Source: Effrenium voratum (Eukaryota; Sar; Dinophyceae; Suessiales; Symbiodiniaceae). From it: a stretch of 64,000 bases of DNA. A model generated the notes under the pieces. The model saw only the letters and a program-made list of their open reading frames with translations. It was not told where the DNA came from and did not search any database. Shown piece by piece: positions 11,244 to 21,240 of this stretch. Position 1 is the first letter of the stretch. Every line of letters starts with the position of its first letter. The position numbers and the translations under genes are program-made. Location of the stretch: the NCBI GenBank assembly GCA_963377175.1, contig CAUJNA010003246.1, positions 349,643 to 413,642 of the forward strand, read 5' to 3'.

Positions 11244-11742
11244 GTAATGTACCCGATGCACGTAGATCCCTGTCAGAATCATTTGCCTGAAGCTGTTGCA
11301 AGGCGTGTTTGCTTGCCCTATTGCTCAAGCAAAAGCAGAACAAAAACACAGACATTTCTTTTGGCTTCCTGCGTCGAATATGTGCTATGCCGTAGCCATC
11401 AAATGTGCTGCAGCCATGAAAAAGAATAGAATACCTACACTCTTCCATTTGAAACTCGGGTGCGCCTTTGACTCTTACCAGTGCTCTGCAAAAGCAGACA
11501 TCCTGTGGGTGTTTTCGGCTGTGTGAAACGTTGGATTGCCTGCGTCATACGGAAAAATCGTAACATCAGATTCCATGGATATGAGCACAGTCATTTCGAA
11601 AAGGAATGAAGACGAACTGAAGCAGTCGAGGCAGCGTCCAGTTGGCTGGTTGTATCGTAGTGCGCTCGGTTGCTCCATCTTTGGTGTTGCAATCATGTTC
11701 TTGGCATTGGTCGAGGAAGCAATCGTGCCATCTTGAAAGAAA

Positions 11743-12291
11743 TTAATCTTCACTCCCAGTTGTAAGCCCAATCTCTAGAGCACGGTTTTGGACAAGAATA
11801 GTTTGTCTTGCTTTACTCGTGCGACCATTCATAACCTGTCCAGTCTTGGTGGCTCTGCTGTTGGGTGTGCTTCCAGCCTTTCCATTTGTTCTCCTTGGGC
11901 TGTGGGTACTCCTTTGGCTGGATGTTGTCCCTGCGCGTCTTTTTGATGTTGACACTGAGTGGAAGATGCCAATCGGAACCGCATCTTGCCAGAGCATCTC
12001 AGTGGTCAAATGTTTGCCGCGCTCGGCGCATGTCACCTTTTTGTCCGGAAATCCTCGATCCAGGTTATCACGTTCTTCCCTGGACTTTTGAACAACTGAT
12101 GTCGTCGTAGTCGCTGAGCTTGGGTCCTTGCCCAGCGGTCCACTTGTCAACACGCAGTCAGGATCGTGGGATGATCTCTTCTTGGCCAAAAGCATGTGCC
12201 GGCCTGTTTCCTTGACTGGTAGACTCGAAGCAGATGTCGATCCGACCTGCTGTGCTGTCACTTTTTCAGTTTGCAACGAAGAGTTCAGCAC
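11743..12291 (-). pseudogene. Unassigned ORF, Ser/Thr/Lys/Arg-rich
   Basis: A 182-codon frame of low-complexity, basic composition (many Ser, Thr, Lys and Arg), like a linker or nucleic-acid-binding tail. It overlaps the minus-strand frame at 12285-12617 by a few bases in another frame, so both could be pieces of one decayed minus-strand protein. No motif is recognised. Coding status is unproven. Confidence 0.2.
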
Positions 12292-12617
12292 TCATGCCAA
12301 ATGGACATGATCACGAATCGTTCGAAGTGCATGCCAGAGATGTTGACAACTGATATTTCGGTCAACCCATTAGTCAGCAGCGAGATGATTGGCGAGATGG
12401 TCAATCTCAAGAAGTCGTCCCCATGGATTTCAGCCACTACCTGCGCCCGCGGAATCCTGTGAGCATGATGCACCATCAGGCCATTCTCATCGCGAATCGC
12501 AACGAGATTTCCTTCAAAACCCATGCCACTTCCGGCGCGAGCTTGAGCAAGATTCTCGAAGCAGGTTTCCGAAGGCCAGGAAAGGAACTTGATGAAGAAG
12601 CAAGAGTTCACGGTCAC
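12285..12617 (-). pseudogene. Unassigned ORF with mixed, protein-like composition
   Basis: A 110-codon frame with alternating hydrophobic and charged segments (for example LVAIRDENGLMVHHAHRIPR). Upstream on this strand the reading can be followed only by changing frame. The first codon is not certain. No family is recognised. The plus-strand frame at 12423-12713 covers the same bases, and only one of the two is likely to be real. Confidence 0.2.
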
Positions 12618-12713
12618 ATGGCAGGCATCGATGACTACCTCGTTCCGCAGATACCTTCCAGACGTGCTTTCAACTCCATTCCGGAGGAAGACAAGTGGTC
12701 ATCATCGTTGTAG
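12423..12713 (+). CDS. Unassigned ORF with weak H-x-T-S ... IL-x-x-G pattern
   Basis: A 96-codon frame from ATG to TAG. Its middle reads THATSGASLSKILEAGFRR. The pattern His-x-Thr-Ser followed by Ile-Leu-x-x-Gly is reminiscent of the Tpt1/PARP-like transferase fold, but one short pattern is not enough to assign it. It shares its bases with the minus-strand frame at 12285-12617. Coding status is uncertain. Confidence 0.2.
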   Translation: MDFSHYLRPRNPVSMMHHQAILIANRNEISFKTHATSGASLSKILEAGFRRPGKELDEEARVHGHMAGIDDYLVPQIPSRRAFNSIPEEDKWSSSL

Positions 12714-12793
12714 CGACTCCAACACAGATGACCATCCCCGATTACAAGGCCTCATCAACAGAACACATCAAGTGAGCAACGAGATGCTTATGA

Positions 12794-13252
12794 ATGGACG
12801 ATGCGATTCGGACTGGTATCTTCCGCTTATGGCTTCTGGTCAATGCTAAGAAAGCGAAGAAAGTCCAAAAGTCAACACAGACATCAAAGGAGCCAGAACA
12901 GAATAAGTGGCGCAACACGAAGGACGACCGTCACCAGAGTGACCAACAATGGACAGAGCGGCCAATGGTCAGACCACCGCGGCTACGGCAACAAGAGCCA
13001 GACCGGCGGGAAAAAGTACTGGTAGTGAAGACCGACAATGGCAATATTGCTTCCTTAAGCAACGCCACGCAGATAGTTGAGACAACCGAAGGCACTACGA
13101 TACATGCAATCGACCAATGCCAGCGTGGCCATTTCCGTTTCAGTGAGACTTTTCCAAAGATGGCCCTGAATGTTGATAGGGAACCACATCACAAGAGGTT
13201 GGTGGACATGAGTCCCCAACCAAATGATGTCCACCAAAGGGCCCCCAACTAA
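12794..13252 (+). CDS. Unassigned basic ORF
   Basis: A 152-codon frame, the longest in this stretch on the plus strand. The first third is Lys/Gln/Arg-rich (KKAKKVQKSTQTSKEPEQ) and the remainder is mixed. The ATG at 12794 is the first in frame. No signal peptide, membrane segment or known motif is visible. It could be a retroelement fragment or chance. Confidence 0.22.
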   Translation: MDDAIRTGIFRLWLLVNAKKAKKVQKSTQTSKEPEQNKWRNTKDDRHQSDQQWTERPMVRPPRLRQQEPDRREKVLVVKTDNGNIASLSNATQIVETTEGTTIHAIDQCQRGHFRFSETFPKMALNVDREPHHKRLVDMSPQPNDVHQRAPN

Positions 13253-13922
13253 AGATTCACAACCACATGACGAGTTCTTTTCCTGGGCTTCTTCAGTTGG
13301 GTATCAACACCTGGGATGTTAGGTGAACAGCTCCACTCCATACCGCCGAAGACACGTTCAGCACAGGGTGTCTCGTTTTGACAGCATTAACTGTCTACGG
13401 ACCGAGCAGATTTTTGAAGGCCAGCGCCAACAACAGGGGCTTAAATAGAATATCCATGGCTACGGTAGAACATGCGCATAATTAGTTTAGATGCTGAAGT
13501 TCAAAAGAGTTTGTGTTCTGTGCTTTGATAGCGATTGGCCTTCATTGAAATGCCGCCAGGCTTTTGCTGCGGCATGCTTATCAGCAGCCCATTCAAAAAC
13601 ATTGAGCTAGGGTTCCTCAACTTCCCTGTGACAATTCCTTTATACTTCCGAAATAGATCTAAGGGACGAAAGTGCTTGGACTGGCATCGGTCCACTGGAT
13701 GGAAGGGGTCTACGGCCGGGCGTTTGAGCCCTTGAGATTCCATGGAATATATACAAGTGTGCAAGGACCCTGGATACAGAACTGTGATCTATCTATTTGC
13801 TTGTTTCTCGGTCCCTACGTTGCTATCGATGAACACCCATACTGGTTTCACCACAAGTTGAGTTTCACCCACCAATCCGACTCGTGCGCTTTTTGCGGAT
13901 ACAACCCTTGGTGGCTCCCAGC

Positions 13923-14010
13923 CATCCCCTTAGCTTTTTAGCCTTTTAGTGTTTAGTGGTAGTTTCCATCTGACCCGCTAAAAGTTAGTCACTGTTAGCG
14001 GGAGATCAGA
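13923..14010 (+). mobile_element. F5 foldback element
   Basis: CATCCCCTTAGCTTTTTAGCC at the left and TTAGCGGGAGATC at the right form imperfect inverted ends. The middle (TTTAGTGGTAGTTTCCATC...GACCCGCTAAAAG) folds again on itself. Other copies: 19074-19165, 41136-41213 and 54740-54826, and in weaker form near 31850-31935 and 55150-55227. Confidence 0.65.
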
Positions 14011-14213
14011 AAACGGGCAGCCCAGAATCATCCACACTTTTTGGTTTTTTGGTTCGGCCAGTCAGACCCTTCCGCCTCGAAAAGCTAGCGCGCGACAGGA
14101 GGTCGCCCCTCGCCCGGCTCTAGGCGCCGGGATGGGGAATCTTTTTGGGCCTTTCGGAGGGGGAGGCGAGGAGGTGGCTGGTGACCTGGTGGGACGCCGT
14201 TTGGAAAGTGACC

Positions 14214-14221
14214 CACATGAC
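14214..14221. repeat. Target-site duplication of F3 copy 1, left
   Basis: CACATGAC, identical to 14340-14347. Confidence 0.88.
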
Positions 14222-14339
14222 CATAGGTGTCCTTTTTGGTTGTTTTGGAACAAATAGATGGGTTTCGATTCCTGGTTCACCTGGTGGTTTAATCATATAC
14301 CAGGGAAACCCATCTATTTGCCCTAAAAGGACACCTATG
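14222..14339 (+). mobile_element. F3 hAT-like foldback element, 118 bp
   Basis: It begins CATAGGTGTCCTTTTTGG and ends AAAAGGACACCTATG, and the inverted match continues inward (CAAATAGATGGGTTT on one arm, its complement on the other) with a 10-bp insertion in the left arm. It is flanked by the perfect 8-bp repeat CACATGAC. An 8-bp duplication and CA...TG ends are typical of hAT transposons. No ORF, so non-autonomous. The second copy at 19953-20070 has the same length. Confidence 0.9.
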
Positions 14340-14545
14340 CACATGACTGACGGCAAAGACCAAGGAGAGCCAACTGAGGAATAAGGCAGGCTATGGCTGG
14401 GCGCTTGTGAGCGCGCGCAGGTGATTGTGGCGGCGTCTTGTTTCGCAGCGCGTTTTGGGAAGGAGCTTAGTTGGAATGGACTTGAGGGGAGTGGGGGGCA
14501 CTTCAAAATGAGTTTTGTCTTGATTCTGGAAGTAAACTACAGTAT

Positions 14546-14675
14546 CTAGGTCCCCCAGTAGTGCCCTTGTACCAACTTTTTTGGTTGGGAGGGTTCCCCC
14601 ACTAAAATAGGCTACCGAAAAAAGAAAAAACGGGTACCAACTTCTGTCTAGCTTCTTAAAATCTGGAGGACCTAG
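14546..14675 (+). mobile_element. F1 inverted-repeat element, 130 bp
   Basis: The left end CTAGGTCCCCCAGTAG pairs with the right end TGGAGGACCTAG. The 4-bp flanks GTAT (14542-14545 and 14676-14679) are identical, consistent with a target duplication. The right half is longer than usual through an A-rich insertion. Confidence 0.9.
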
Positions 14676-14679
14676 GTAT

Positions 14680-15799
14680 CTATACTTGCTGTTCGCAGAG
14701 ATCCACATCCGAATCCGAGTTGTGTGGGTGCGGATCCAAACTCTTTGCGCACAGGTCTAGTTCATTGATAACTCAACAGGGCTCCTTACAAGATGTCCAT
14801 TTTACAACCATTTGAAGCATGGCTTTTTCCACACCGAAATAAAGTTGGAAACCACCATTTACAAGTTGCAATGTTCAGGTGTATTCACTGTAAGGATCCC
14901 TGCTGCGTGCTGAGACTGGAGCTCCTCCATTGTCCATGTGTCTCGCTTTCGCAGTTACTTGAGAGCAATTGCTTGACACGTTCTTTGTCGCCTTTTTGCT
15001 CTTCGAGATGTCAAAGCCAGCGGGGGGGTTGTTTCCCTTTGCCACTTGGATGACGGGTAAGTTCCCGGGCCCAGTTCTAAGAAGGTTTCTTTGTGGGGCC
15101 TCCTCTGAAGCATGGACTACCTAGAGGATGGGTTCAATCCGGGCTTCCCTTAGATGATTCAACAGGCCAACAGGTCTCCCTTTCTTGGACTACTTTAAGG
15201 TAGGCTTTGACTTTGTTCCCAAGCGTTGGGTGATTTCATCGGGCCCAACCTTGAAGCAACAATTAGTATAGAGAAGCCTGCCAACTCGACATGGCTTGCG
15301 ATTTCCTTCTTCGCCTTGCCATCCTCGGGTCTCTTGCGATCCGAGCCAGGCCGCTCGGATCTGCCGAACTGCGGCTTCCTGAACTGTGGCGCCCGCGAGT
15401 AAAGAAAACGAAAACAAATGGCGGGGCGGAAACGCCGGAGACTCACAGCGCTCCTTTCCAACTGCCTAGGGATTTTGATGGACCCAGCTGACTGCAAACT
15501 GGTGCGCAAAAATCTCATGCTTGGTGTAGATCCAGAATCCGCCCCAAACCGGAAATCTCTCAACATACAAATCCATTAGAAAGGCGGGAAGAACAGAGAC
15601 AGACCAAGAAAAAGGGGTCCTCCAGAAGAAAGGCGCCCCCAGACCAGAATCACATGAAAAACCTGCTTAAAAACAAACAGGGCCCTCCAGAAGAAGGGCA
15701 GCCCAATTTCAGCATCTGTCTCATAGACCCTGGTGTTCCATCCACTGCAAGCATGTTGCATCTCGCAGATTTGAGATAGAATCTAGTGAGGAAAGACAC
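14680..15799. other. Intergenic spacer
   Basis: No convincing gene and none of the named repeat families. Confidence 0.55.
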
Positions 15800-17290
15800 T
15801 GGCCGTGACTTCTAAGGTGCCCTCCCCTTTAAAGGAGTAAAGAATCAAAAGAAATCCGAGGAACCGGCTCTTTCAGTTCTATTGGTTTACTTGGTTTACA
15901 TGTCTTAAAGTTGCAAGGCTTCAAGGAATTCTTATTTCGACTGGAATTCCTTTCCAACCCAGAATTTATTGAGAAGTCAATTCGACTTGAGCTGGTTCAA
16001 TTCGTTTGCCTCCTCCTGGCCTCAAGTTTGTTTCTGCTTTTTTGCCTGCTCCTTAAAAGGAGTGAACAGTCGATAGCAAATCCAGGTTTACAACATGCAA
16101 TTTCAGCTCTATGGTTTTTTTTTCTTCTTCATATTTTGAATAGGGAGTTCTTTCCAAGTAGGACTCTAATTAGAATTTATTTGCAGTCTGACTAGAACCA
16201 ATTGACACAAGCTAGTTGTTTTTTCTAGTTGATTTAACGAGGTTTCTTATTTTTAATTAGATGCTAAAGACGATGCTTCCAAATTGGATCTTAAAAAGAG
16301 TTTAAATGGATTCTAATGAGGACGCAGCTTGCTTCTTCTACATTGAGCTGGATTGCAAACAGAAATATGCTCAAAGTACAAATCTAATTAACAAATACAT
16401 AGAATTTAAGACGGAAAGACACGCGGTCGTTTCTTTGGCTTGCCTGCGCCTTAAAAGGGGTTAAAACACAATAGAATCCAAGGAGCATGCAATTTCAGCT
16501 TTATTTGTTTGCACGTTTTGAATTTCAAGACTTTAAGTTTGAAGTCAATTGGGCTTTTCTGTTGAATTAGTTTTTCAATGAATTTATTTCCAAGTGCAAA
16601 GGATGTGAATTGGAACTTAAGTAGACTCTTGTAAGGAAAGACAAGCTTGTGGTTTTCCCTACTGAAATTGGCTTGCCCCCTTCAAAGGAGTGAAACGCCG
16701 ATAAAAAACAAGGGGAAGTACCAGTTCAGTTCTTTTGTTTGAAAGTCTTGAACTGCAAGGCTTCAAGTTTAGGAGTTTTACTGAATTCTGATATTTTGAG
16801 TTGGATTTTAGATAGGAATTCCTTTCCAAGTAGTAGAATCTAGTGACAAAAGACTGGCTGGGTGTTAGCTCTTCTGTGCCTGCCCCTTAAGAATTTAAAA
16901 AAGAGTGACACAACCCATAGAACTCAGGGAAAATGCAATTTCACTTCCATTTGTCTACAGGTTCTAAATTGCAAGGTGTTTTGCTCAAGTAGGACTTTGA
17001 TTAGACTTCAATGGTTCTTGAGTTGTATTTTAGGTAGGAATTGTTTTTCAAGTATTCTTTCTTTTTGGGAATATGTTAAAGTTTATTGTTGTGTTGAATT
17101 AGGTTTTAGATAGCCTTTTCTTTCCAAATATGTTTTCAGTTGTAATCTCTTGTTTTGCATGCTAACACTAGGAATTCCATTCCAAGCAGGAATCTAGCAA
17201 GAAAAGAAAAGCTGGTGGTTTTCTTCTGCGTAGTTCAATTGAAACATGTAATCTAAATTTGATGTGATCAATAGGACTTCCTTTCAGGCC
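15800..17290. repeat. AT-rich degenerate satellite, period about 210-225 bp
   Basis: The phrase CCTTAAAAGGAGTGAAAC..ATAGAATCCAAGG recurs near 15828, 16050, 16452, 16680 and 16886. It is followed each time by a GCAATTTCAGTTCTATTTG-like stretch, TTGAATTGCAAGGCTTCAAGTT and GAATTCCTTTCCAAGTAGGA. The intervals are about 222, 402 (two units), 228 and 206 bp. The block is much richer in A and T than its surroundings. Units are diverged, so it looks old. Confidence 0.82.
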
Positions 17291-17615
17291 TTTGTTAGGG
17301 ACGTATTTTACAACTATGCCAAAGACACTTGAAGGATCTGCTCAGCATTTGCAAGGTGGGTCCGAGGAGGGGGAGGAGCATACTATACAAGCAAAGAGTC
17401 CTCAGTTTAAATTCATACCTGAAAACTACGCTCAGCGAAAAGGCTCCAGATAGATTCTCAAGCCCTGTGGAAAAATTGCCGAGGGATTCCTTTGGCTCTC
17501 CAGTGACAAGCATCAAATTCAGCGCAACCCAAATTGTCCTTTCATTGTTTTGAGCTCAGCCGGCCGTAAAACGAGACCACTATGTAGGTCCTTTACAGTG
17601 GTTGCGGGTTCCTTA

Positions 17616-17739
17616 CATGGCCATGGGTCAAAATCCCGTACCCCCAGTGAGCATCCCAATCCCCACTAAAATAGGTTCTAAAATGGGTGGTGCACCCACC
17701 CCAAAATGGGATCCCATTGGTTTTGACCCACAGCCACAT
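17616..17739 (-). mobile_element. F6 foldback element, complete
   Basis: The ends ATGGCCATGGGTCAAAATCCC and TTTTGACCCACAGCCACAT are imperfect inverted repeats. Compared with the copies at 30425-30556 and 58168-58294 this one lies in the opposite direction. The core carries CCCCACTAAAATAGG and AAAATGGGTGGTGCACC. Confidence 0.8.
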
Positions 17740-17794
17740 CAGGTTTTGGAATTATTGCAAAACAGATACGGACAACACTAGGAGTGCAACTTGC

Positions 17795-17899
17795 CTTCCA
17801 TTTGGTTAAGATTATTTTTTGTTATTTTCCGCTGTTGGTTTTAAAGGGCATCTATCACTACTGGACTTTTTTGTCCAGGGGACGAAAACGCAAATGGAC
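17795..17899 (+). mobile_element. F2 inverted-repeat element
   Basis: Left end CTTCCATTTGGTTAAG; the right end is diverged (CAAATGGAC). The core GGTTTTAAAGGGCATCTATCACTACTGGA is shared by all F2 copies. TGCAACT occurs just outside both ends. Confidence 0.75.
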
Positions 17900-19073
17900 T
17901 GCAACTGACTCATGTTGGAGAGGGGGCTTGGCCAAGCCAATTGTGGCCCTGCTGATCTCCCGCCGATCAATGATTGAGCCCTGAAGCAGAACGATCATAA
18001 GTTCGCTGGGTGAAAGTCTGGGCAAATTTTAGCCAGCTCACCTGCATGTCAATGTGTGAAACATCGTAATTTGACCATTTGAGAATCGTAGCAATTCATT
18101 TGCCCAGATCATTGGTGGCCAGAGGCATCCCATTTTGGATGCATCGCCACATTGAATGGGGGATTTCGAGCCCACTCATACATCGATGAACCTCCTTGAC
18201 TCCATGATCAGTGAGTCAACTGGCACTTGTGAAACGGTTGGGTTTGTTTCTCCCACCGAAATTTGATGTTGAGTTGGGCAAGAGCTGAGGAAAAGAGCCT
18301 GGTGCAGGGGCAAGCATCCGCAGATTTGCCCCAGCTTTTCCATGTGCTGCACGAACCGCACTTCCGCGGACAAGAGCTTGGGCTCTGACCAAAGCTTTCC
18401 CCTTAGTGATGTTTATTTTTTATGACCATCTCCTTCTGGGTATCTCCGACGGCAGAGCCCCCTGAACAAGCCGGAGCAGCTCATGTGGGGAGACAAAGCT
18501 TTAAGCTGTGGCAAAAATGAGAAGCAACATTTCATCCGCTGCATGGGAACCTGGAAGTCAACAAACAACTCCTAGCAGTCGGAAGCCTGCGCCAAGTGGT
18601 TCCAGCGCAAAAAAGACACCACTCAATATGTTCTGTCTACGGTAAAGGGGATGACATGCGACATTCTCTCCAACATACCATTAGGAAACGGGGGGGTTAC
18701 AAACCAAAGTCCCATGTCAGTGAATCAGGTATTGTCCCGCCAGCCCTGACTACATTAGTATGTGTGCCTACGGGGGGAGTATGTTCATATCGGTTTGCAT
18801 TGACAATAGAAACTACTAGGAGTTTGTATTCCAAGCCAAGAAACCAGAGACGCAGCCTGAGGAGCCATGCGCTACTGTAATACTTTACATCGCCGCATGT
18901 CGCGCATTGACCTCGTTCACTTTGGGCATCTTGGGATTGGCGCTGGCTCTGTTTCCATCCGCGGCTGGGGTAGCCCAGCAAACCGAACTTCAGGGCGACT
19001 GCAGTACTTTTGGCAAAAGCTTGCACCCGATGGTTTATCCCAATGCTTACAGGGTTTCATTCATTTATTCCAG
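17900..19073. other. Intergenic spacer
   Basis: No gene-like frame and no repeat from the named families. Confidence 0.55.
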
Positions 19074-19165
19074 GCATCCCCTTAGCTTTTTGAGCCGTTT
19101 TGTGTTAAATGGTAGTTTCCATTTAACCCACTAAAAGGTAAAAACTTTTAGCGGGGGATCTGAGG
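19074..19165 (+). mobile_element. F5 foldback element
   Basis: GCATCCCCTTAGCTTTTTGAGCC ... CCCACTAAAAGG ... ACTTTTAGCGGGGGATCTGAGG; the same structure as 13923-14010. Confidence 0.68.
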
Positions 19166-19304
19166 GCGGAAATAAAGTTCATGGCGAGTTGGCGCCTTTG
19201 TCCGGGTTGGAATTGATGTGGCTACTCCCTTGATGCCTGAACGTGCGACGTGTCGCGAAGTCGCTTGGCTTGCGAAGCAAGTTCCAGGCTGTGGGCACTC
19301 TTTT

Positions 19305-19457
19305 CTAGGTCCCCCAGCTAAGTGCCTTTTCTCTCCCCTTTTTTGGTTGGGAGGGTTCCCCTACTAAAATAGACTACCTAAAAAATGCAAAAAAGGAACA
19401 AAAAGGACAACAAAAACTCGGTGCCCCTGATTCTAACCTCGCTACTGGAGGACCTAG
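19305..19457 (+). mobile_element. F1 inverted-repeat element with internal A-rich expansion
   Basis: Both F1 ends are intact (CTAGGTCCCCCAG and GCTACTGGAGGACCTAG). The A-rich part in the middle is expanded to about 45 bases. The flanks TTTT and TTTA agree in three of four bases. Confidence 0.87.
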
Positions 19458-19944
19458 TTTATTTTTTTTCTCGACATGTGCGAGAACTCCGCACCCATAT
19501 CCGGGACGCACTGCACCCGAGAAAGCGCCCCTATGGCGCCGGCAGAAGGGCAACATGGGACACGGTCGATGTATTTTTGTTCAGGGTTGTGGAATCACTC
19601 GGGGTTTATTCCCACTTCTGTGATACTTTTGGGAATCTCCCCCTGTACATGGGGTACGGTATTAGTCTTTGGGAAGCCCTTTTTGTTGTATCACAGAAGT
19701 GGTCATTTCCCACACCTGTTTTTTTGCACTGAGCATGCAGATCTAGCTGTGTTCTGGGTGAGTTGCACCATCCAAGGTCATTGCTTGATGATTTTTTTGT
19801 TGGTAGATGTCTTCATGTTGGTAAAGGACTTTTCTGGACAGTCAACTCAGGCGGTCTTGGAGAAGGACGCTTGGTTGCCATGCTGAAGGTAGGCAATCCG
19901 ACCGAGTGAGGCCATGTTCTCTAAATGCAGCATTCTTGGGGCGC

Positions 19945-19952
19945 CTTCTGAC
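19945..19952. repeat. Target-site duplication of F3 copy 2, left
   Basis: CTTCTGAC, identical to 20071-20078. Confidence 0.88.
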
Positions 19953-20070
19953 CATAGGTGTCGTTTTTGGTTGTTTTGGTCGAAAAATCGATGGGTTTCG
20001 ATTCCTCGTTTGCCTGGCGGTTTAAAATGTCTAGGGACACCCATCTATTTACCCTAAAAGAGCACCTATG
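19953..20070 (+). mobile_element. F3 hAT-like foldback element, 118 bp
   Basis: CATAGGTGTCGTTTTTGGTTG at the left, CTAAAAGAGCACCTATG at the right, exactly as long as the copy at 14222-14339, and bounded by the perfect 8-bp repeat CTTCTGAC. The internal segment differs at several sites (for example CGAAAAATCG for CAAATAG), so the two insertions are independent and not a recent duplication of one locus. Confidence 0.9.
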
Positions 20071-20269
20071 CTTCTGACACGGTCCAAGGATATGGCTGGC
20101 TCTTGGCTCTTGGTTGATCAACTTCAGGGCCTCCGGCTCCCGATGTGTGTCGTACAAGCGCGTGCGGCTTGGCTTTTTCTCAGCTGGGGATGCAACTGTA
20201 GGTTTTTGTTTGAAAATGTATTTTGTCATTTGGAAAAGGTGCCCAGCAAGGCACAAGTGGCTTGACACT

Positions 20270-20430
20270 GTTTGCGCTTTCCTGTTTTCCAGTTTTTGTT
20301 TTTTTCCACAGCTGGCTTGTTTGATTTCTTGCTTTGGTTTCTTGGTTTCTTGCTTTGTTTGGTTGTTTGGCTTGCTGGTTCGTTTGTTGGTTTGCTTCTT
20401 TGCTTTGTTTGTGTGTTGGTCTCTTTGTTT
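20270..20430. repeat. T/G-rich low-complexity stretch
   Basis: Irregular runs of TTGTTTGG, CTTGCTTTG and TTGGTTTCTTGG; no fixed period. Confidence 0.7.
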
Positions 20431-20499
20431 GATTGTGTCCCAGGCCCGATTCAGCCCCTGAAGCCTCTCCAGGCCGCCTTCAGCATCCCTTACAATCTC

Positions 20500-21115
20500 A
20501 GAATCTTGATGGTTTAAAACCTTAACATCTTGTTTAGGCTGAAAGTCGGAAACACGTAATGGATCAAACCCGAAACATACGAATGGATTGAAGTCTTAAA
20601 ATCTAAATGGCTTAACATATTAAACGTCTGATGGCCTTAACACAATGCAAATCTTAATGGATGAAAACGATCAATCCTTAATGGCTGAAACTCTGAACTA
20701 TTACTGGCTAGAACCTGAAAAACTCAATGGATTAAACTCTGAAAATCTTAGTGGCTTAAACTCTTAAAGTTCTACGTCGCTTATCGAGTTGAAGTATGAA
20801 TGGCTTGAAGTCTCAACATCTCAACGGCTTAAAATCTTAGAATGTTAAATTCTGACAGCCGGAACTTAATTCAGCTCTGAAAGTCTTAATCGATTCAGAC
20901 CTAGCACATCTTGAATCTTGAGCTCTTGAAATAATAGTTTCTTAAACGTTTTAACATATGCATGGCTTGAAGTCTCAACATCTCAATGGCTTAACATCAT
21001 CAAATCTCAATGGCCTAGAATGATCGAATTTTGATGGCTTAGACTCTTTGGCTTAACACCTTGAAATCTTAAAACCTTGAAGCCTTCGTGGCAAAAACAT
21101 TTTAACTTTAACTCT
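20500..21115. repeat. Degenerate minisatellite of AATGGCTTAA(AC)TCTTAAAATCT type
   Basis: For about 600 bases the text alternates between ATGGCTTAA/ATGGATTGAA and TCTTAAAATCT/TCTCAACATCT, with a loose period of about 25-35 bp. It ends just before the GATGCTGGT array. There is no coding potential beyond chance. Confidence 0.78.
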
Positions 21116-21137
21116 TAGTGGATTAGTTCTTGTTCTG

Positions 21138-21240
21138 GTGTGGCGATGCTGGTGATGCTGGTGATGCTGGTGATGCTGGTGATGCTGGCGATGCTGGCGA
21201 TGCTGGCGATGGCGGTGATCCTGGTGATGCTGTGATGTTG
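21138..21240. repeat. GATGCTGGT/GATGCTGGC minisatellite
   Basis: A 9-bp unit repeated about ten times, first with GGT then GGC endings; the last units are diverged. It produces a His-rich open frame on the minus strand that is only an effect of the repeat. Confidence 0.9.

Larger units (their letters stand above)
11244..13917. other. Region of unassigned ORFs between the LINE and the first F5 element
   Basis: About 2.7 kb without any of the short repeat families. Moderate-sized frames are open on both strands (listed separately), but I recognise no protein family. It may be a decayed gene or an older transposable element. Confidence 0.4.
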
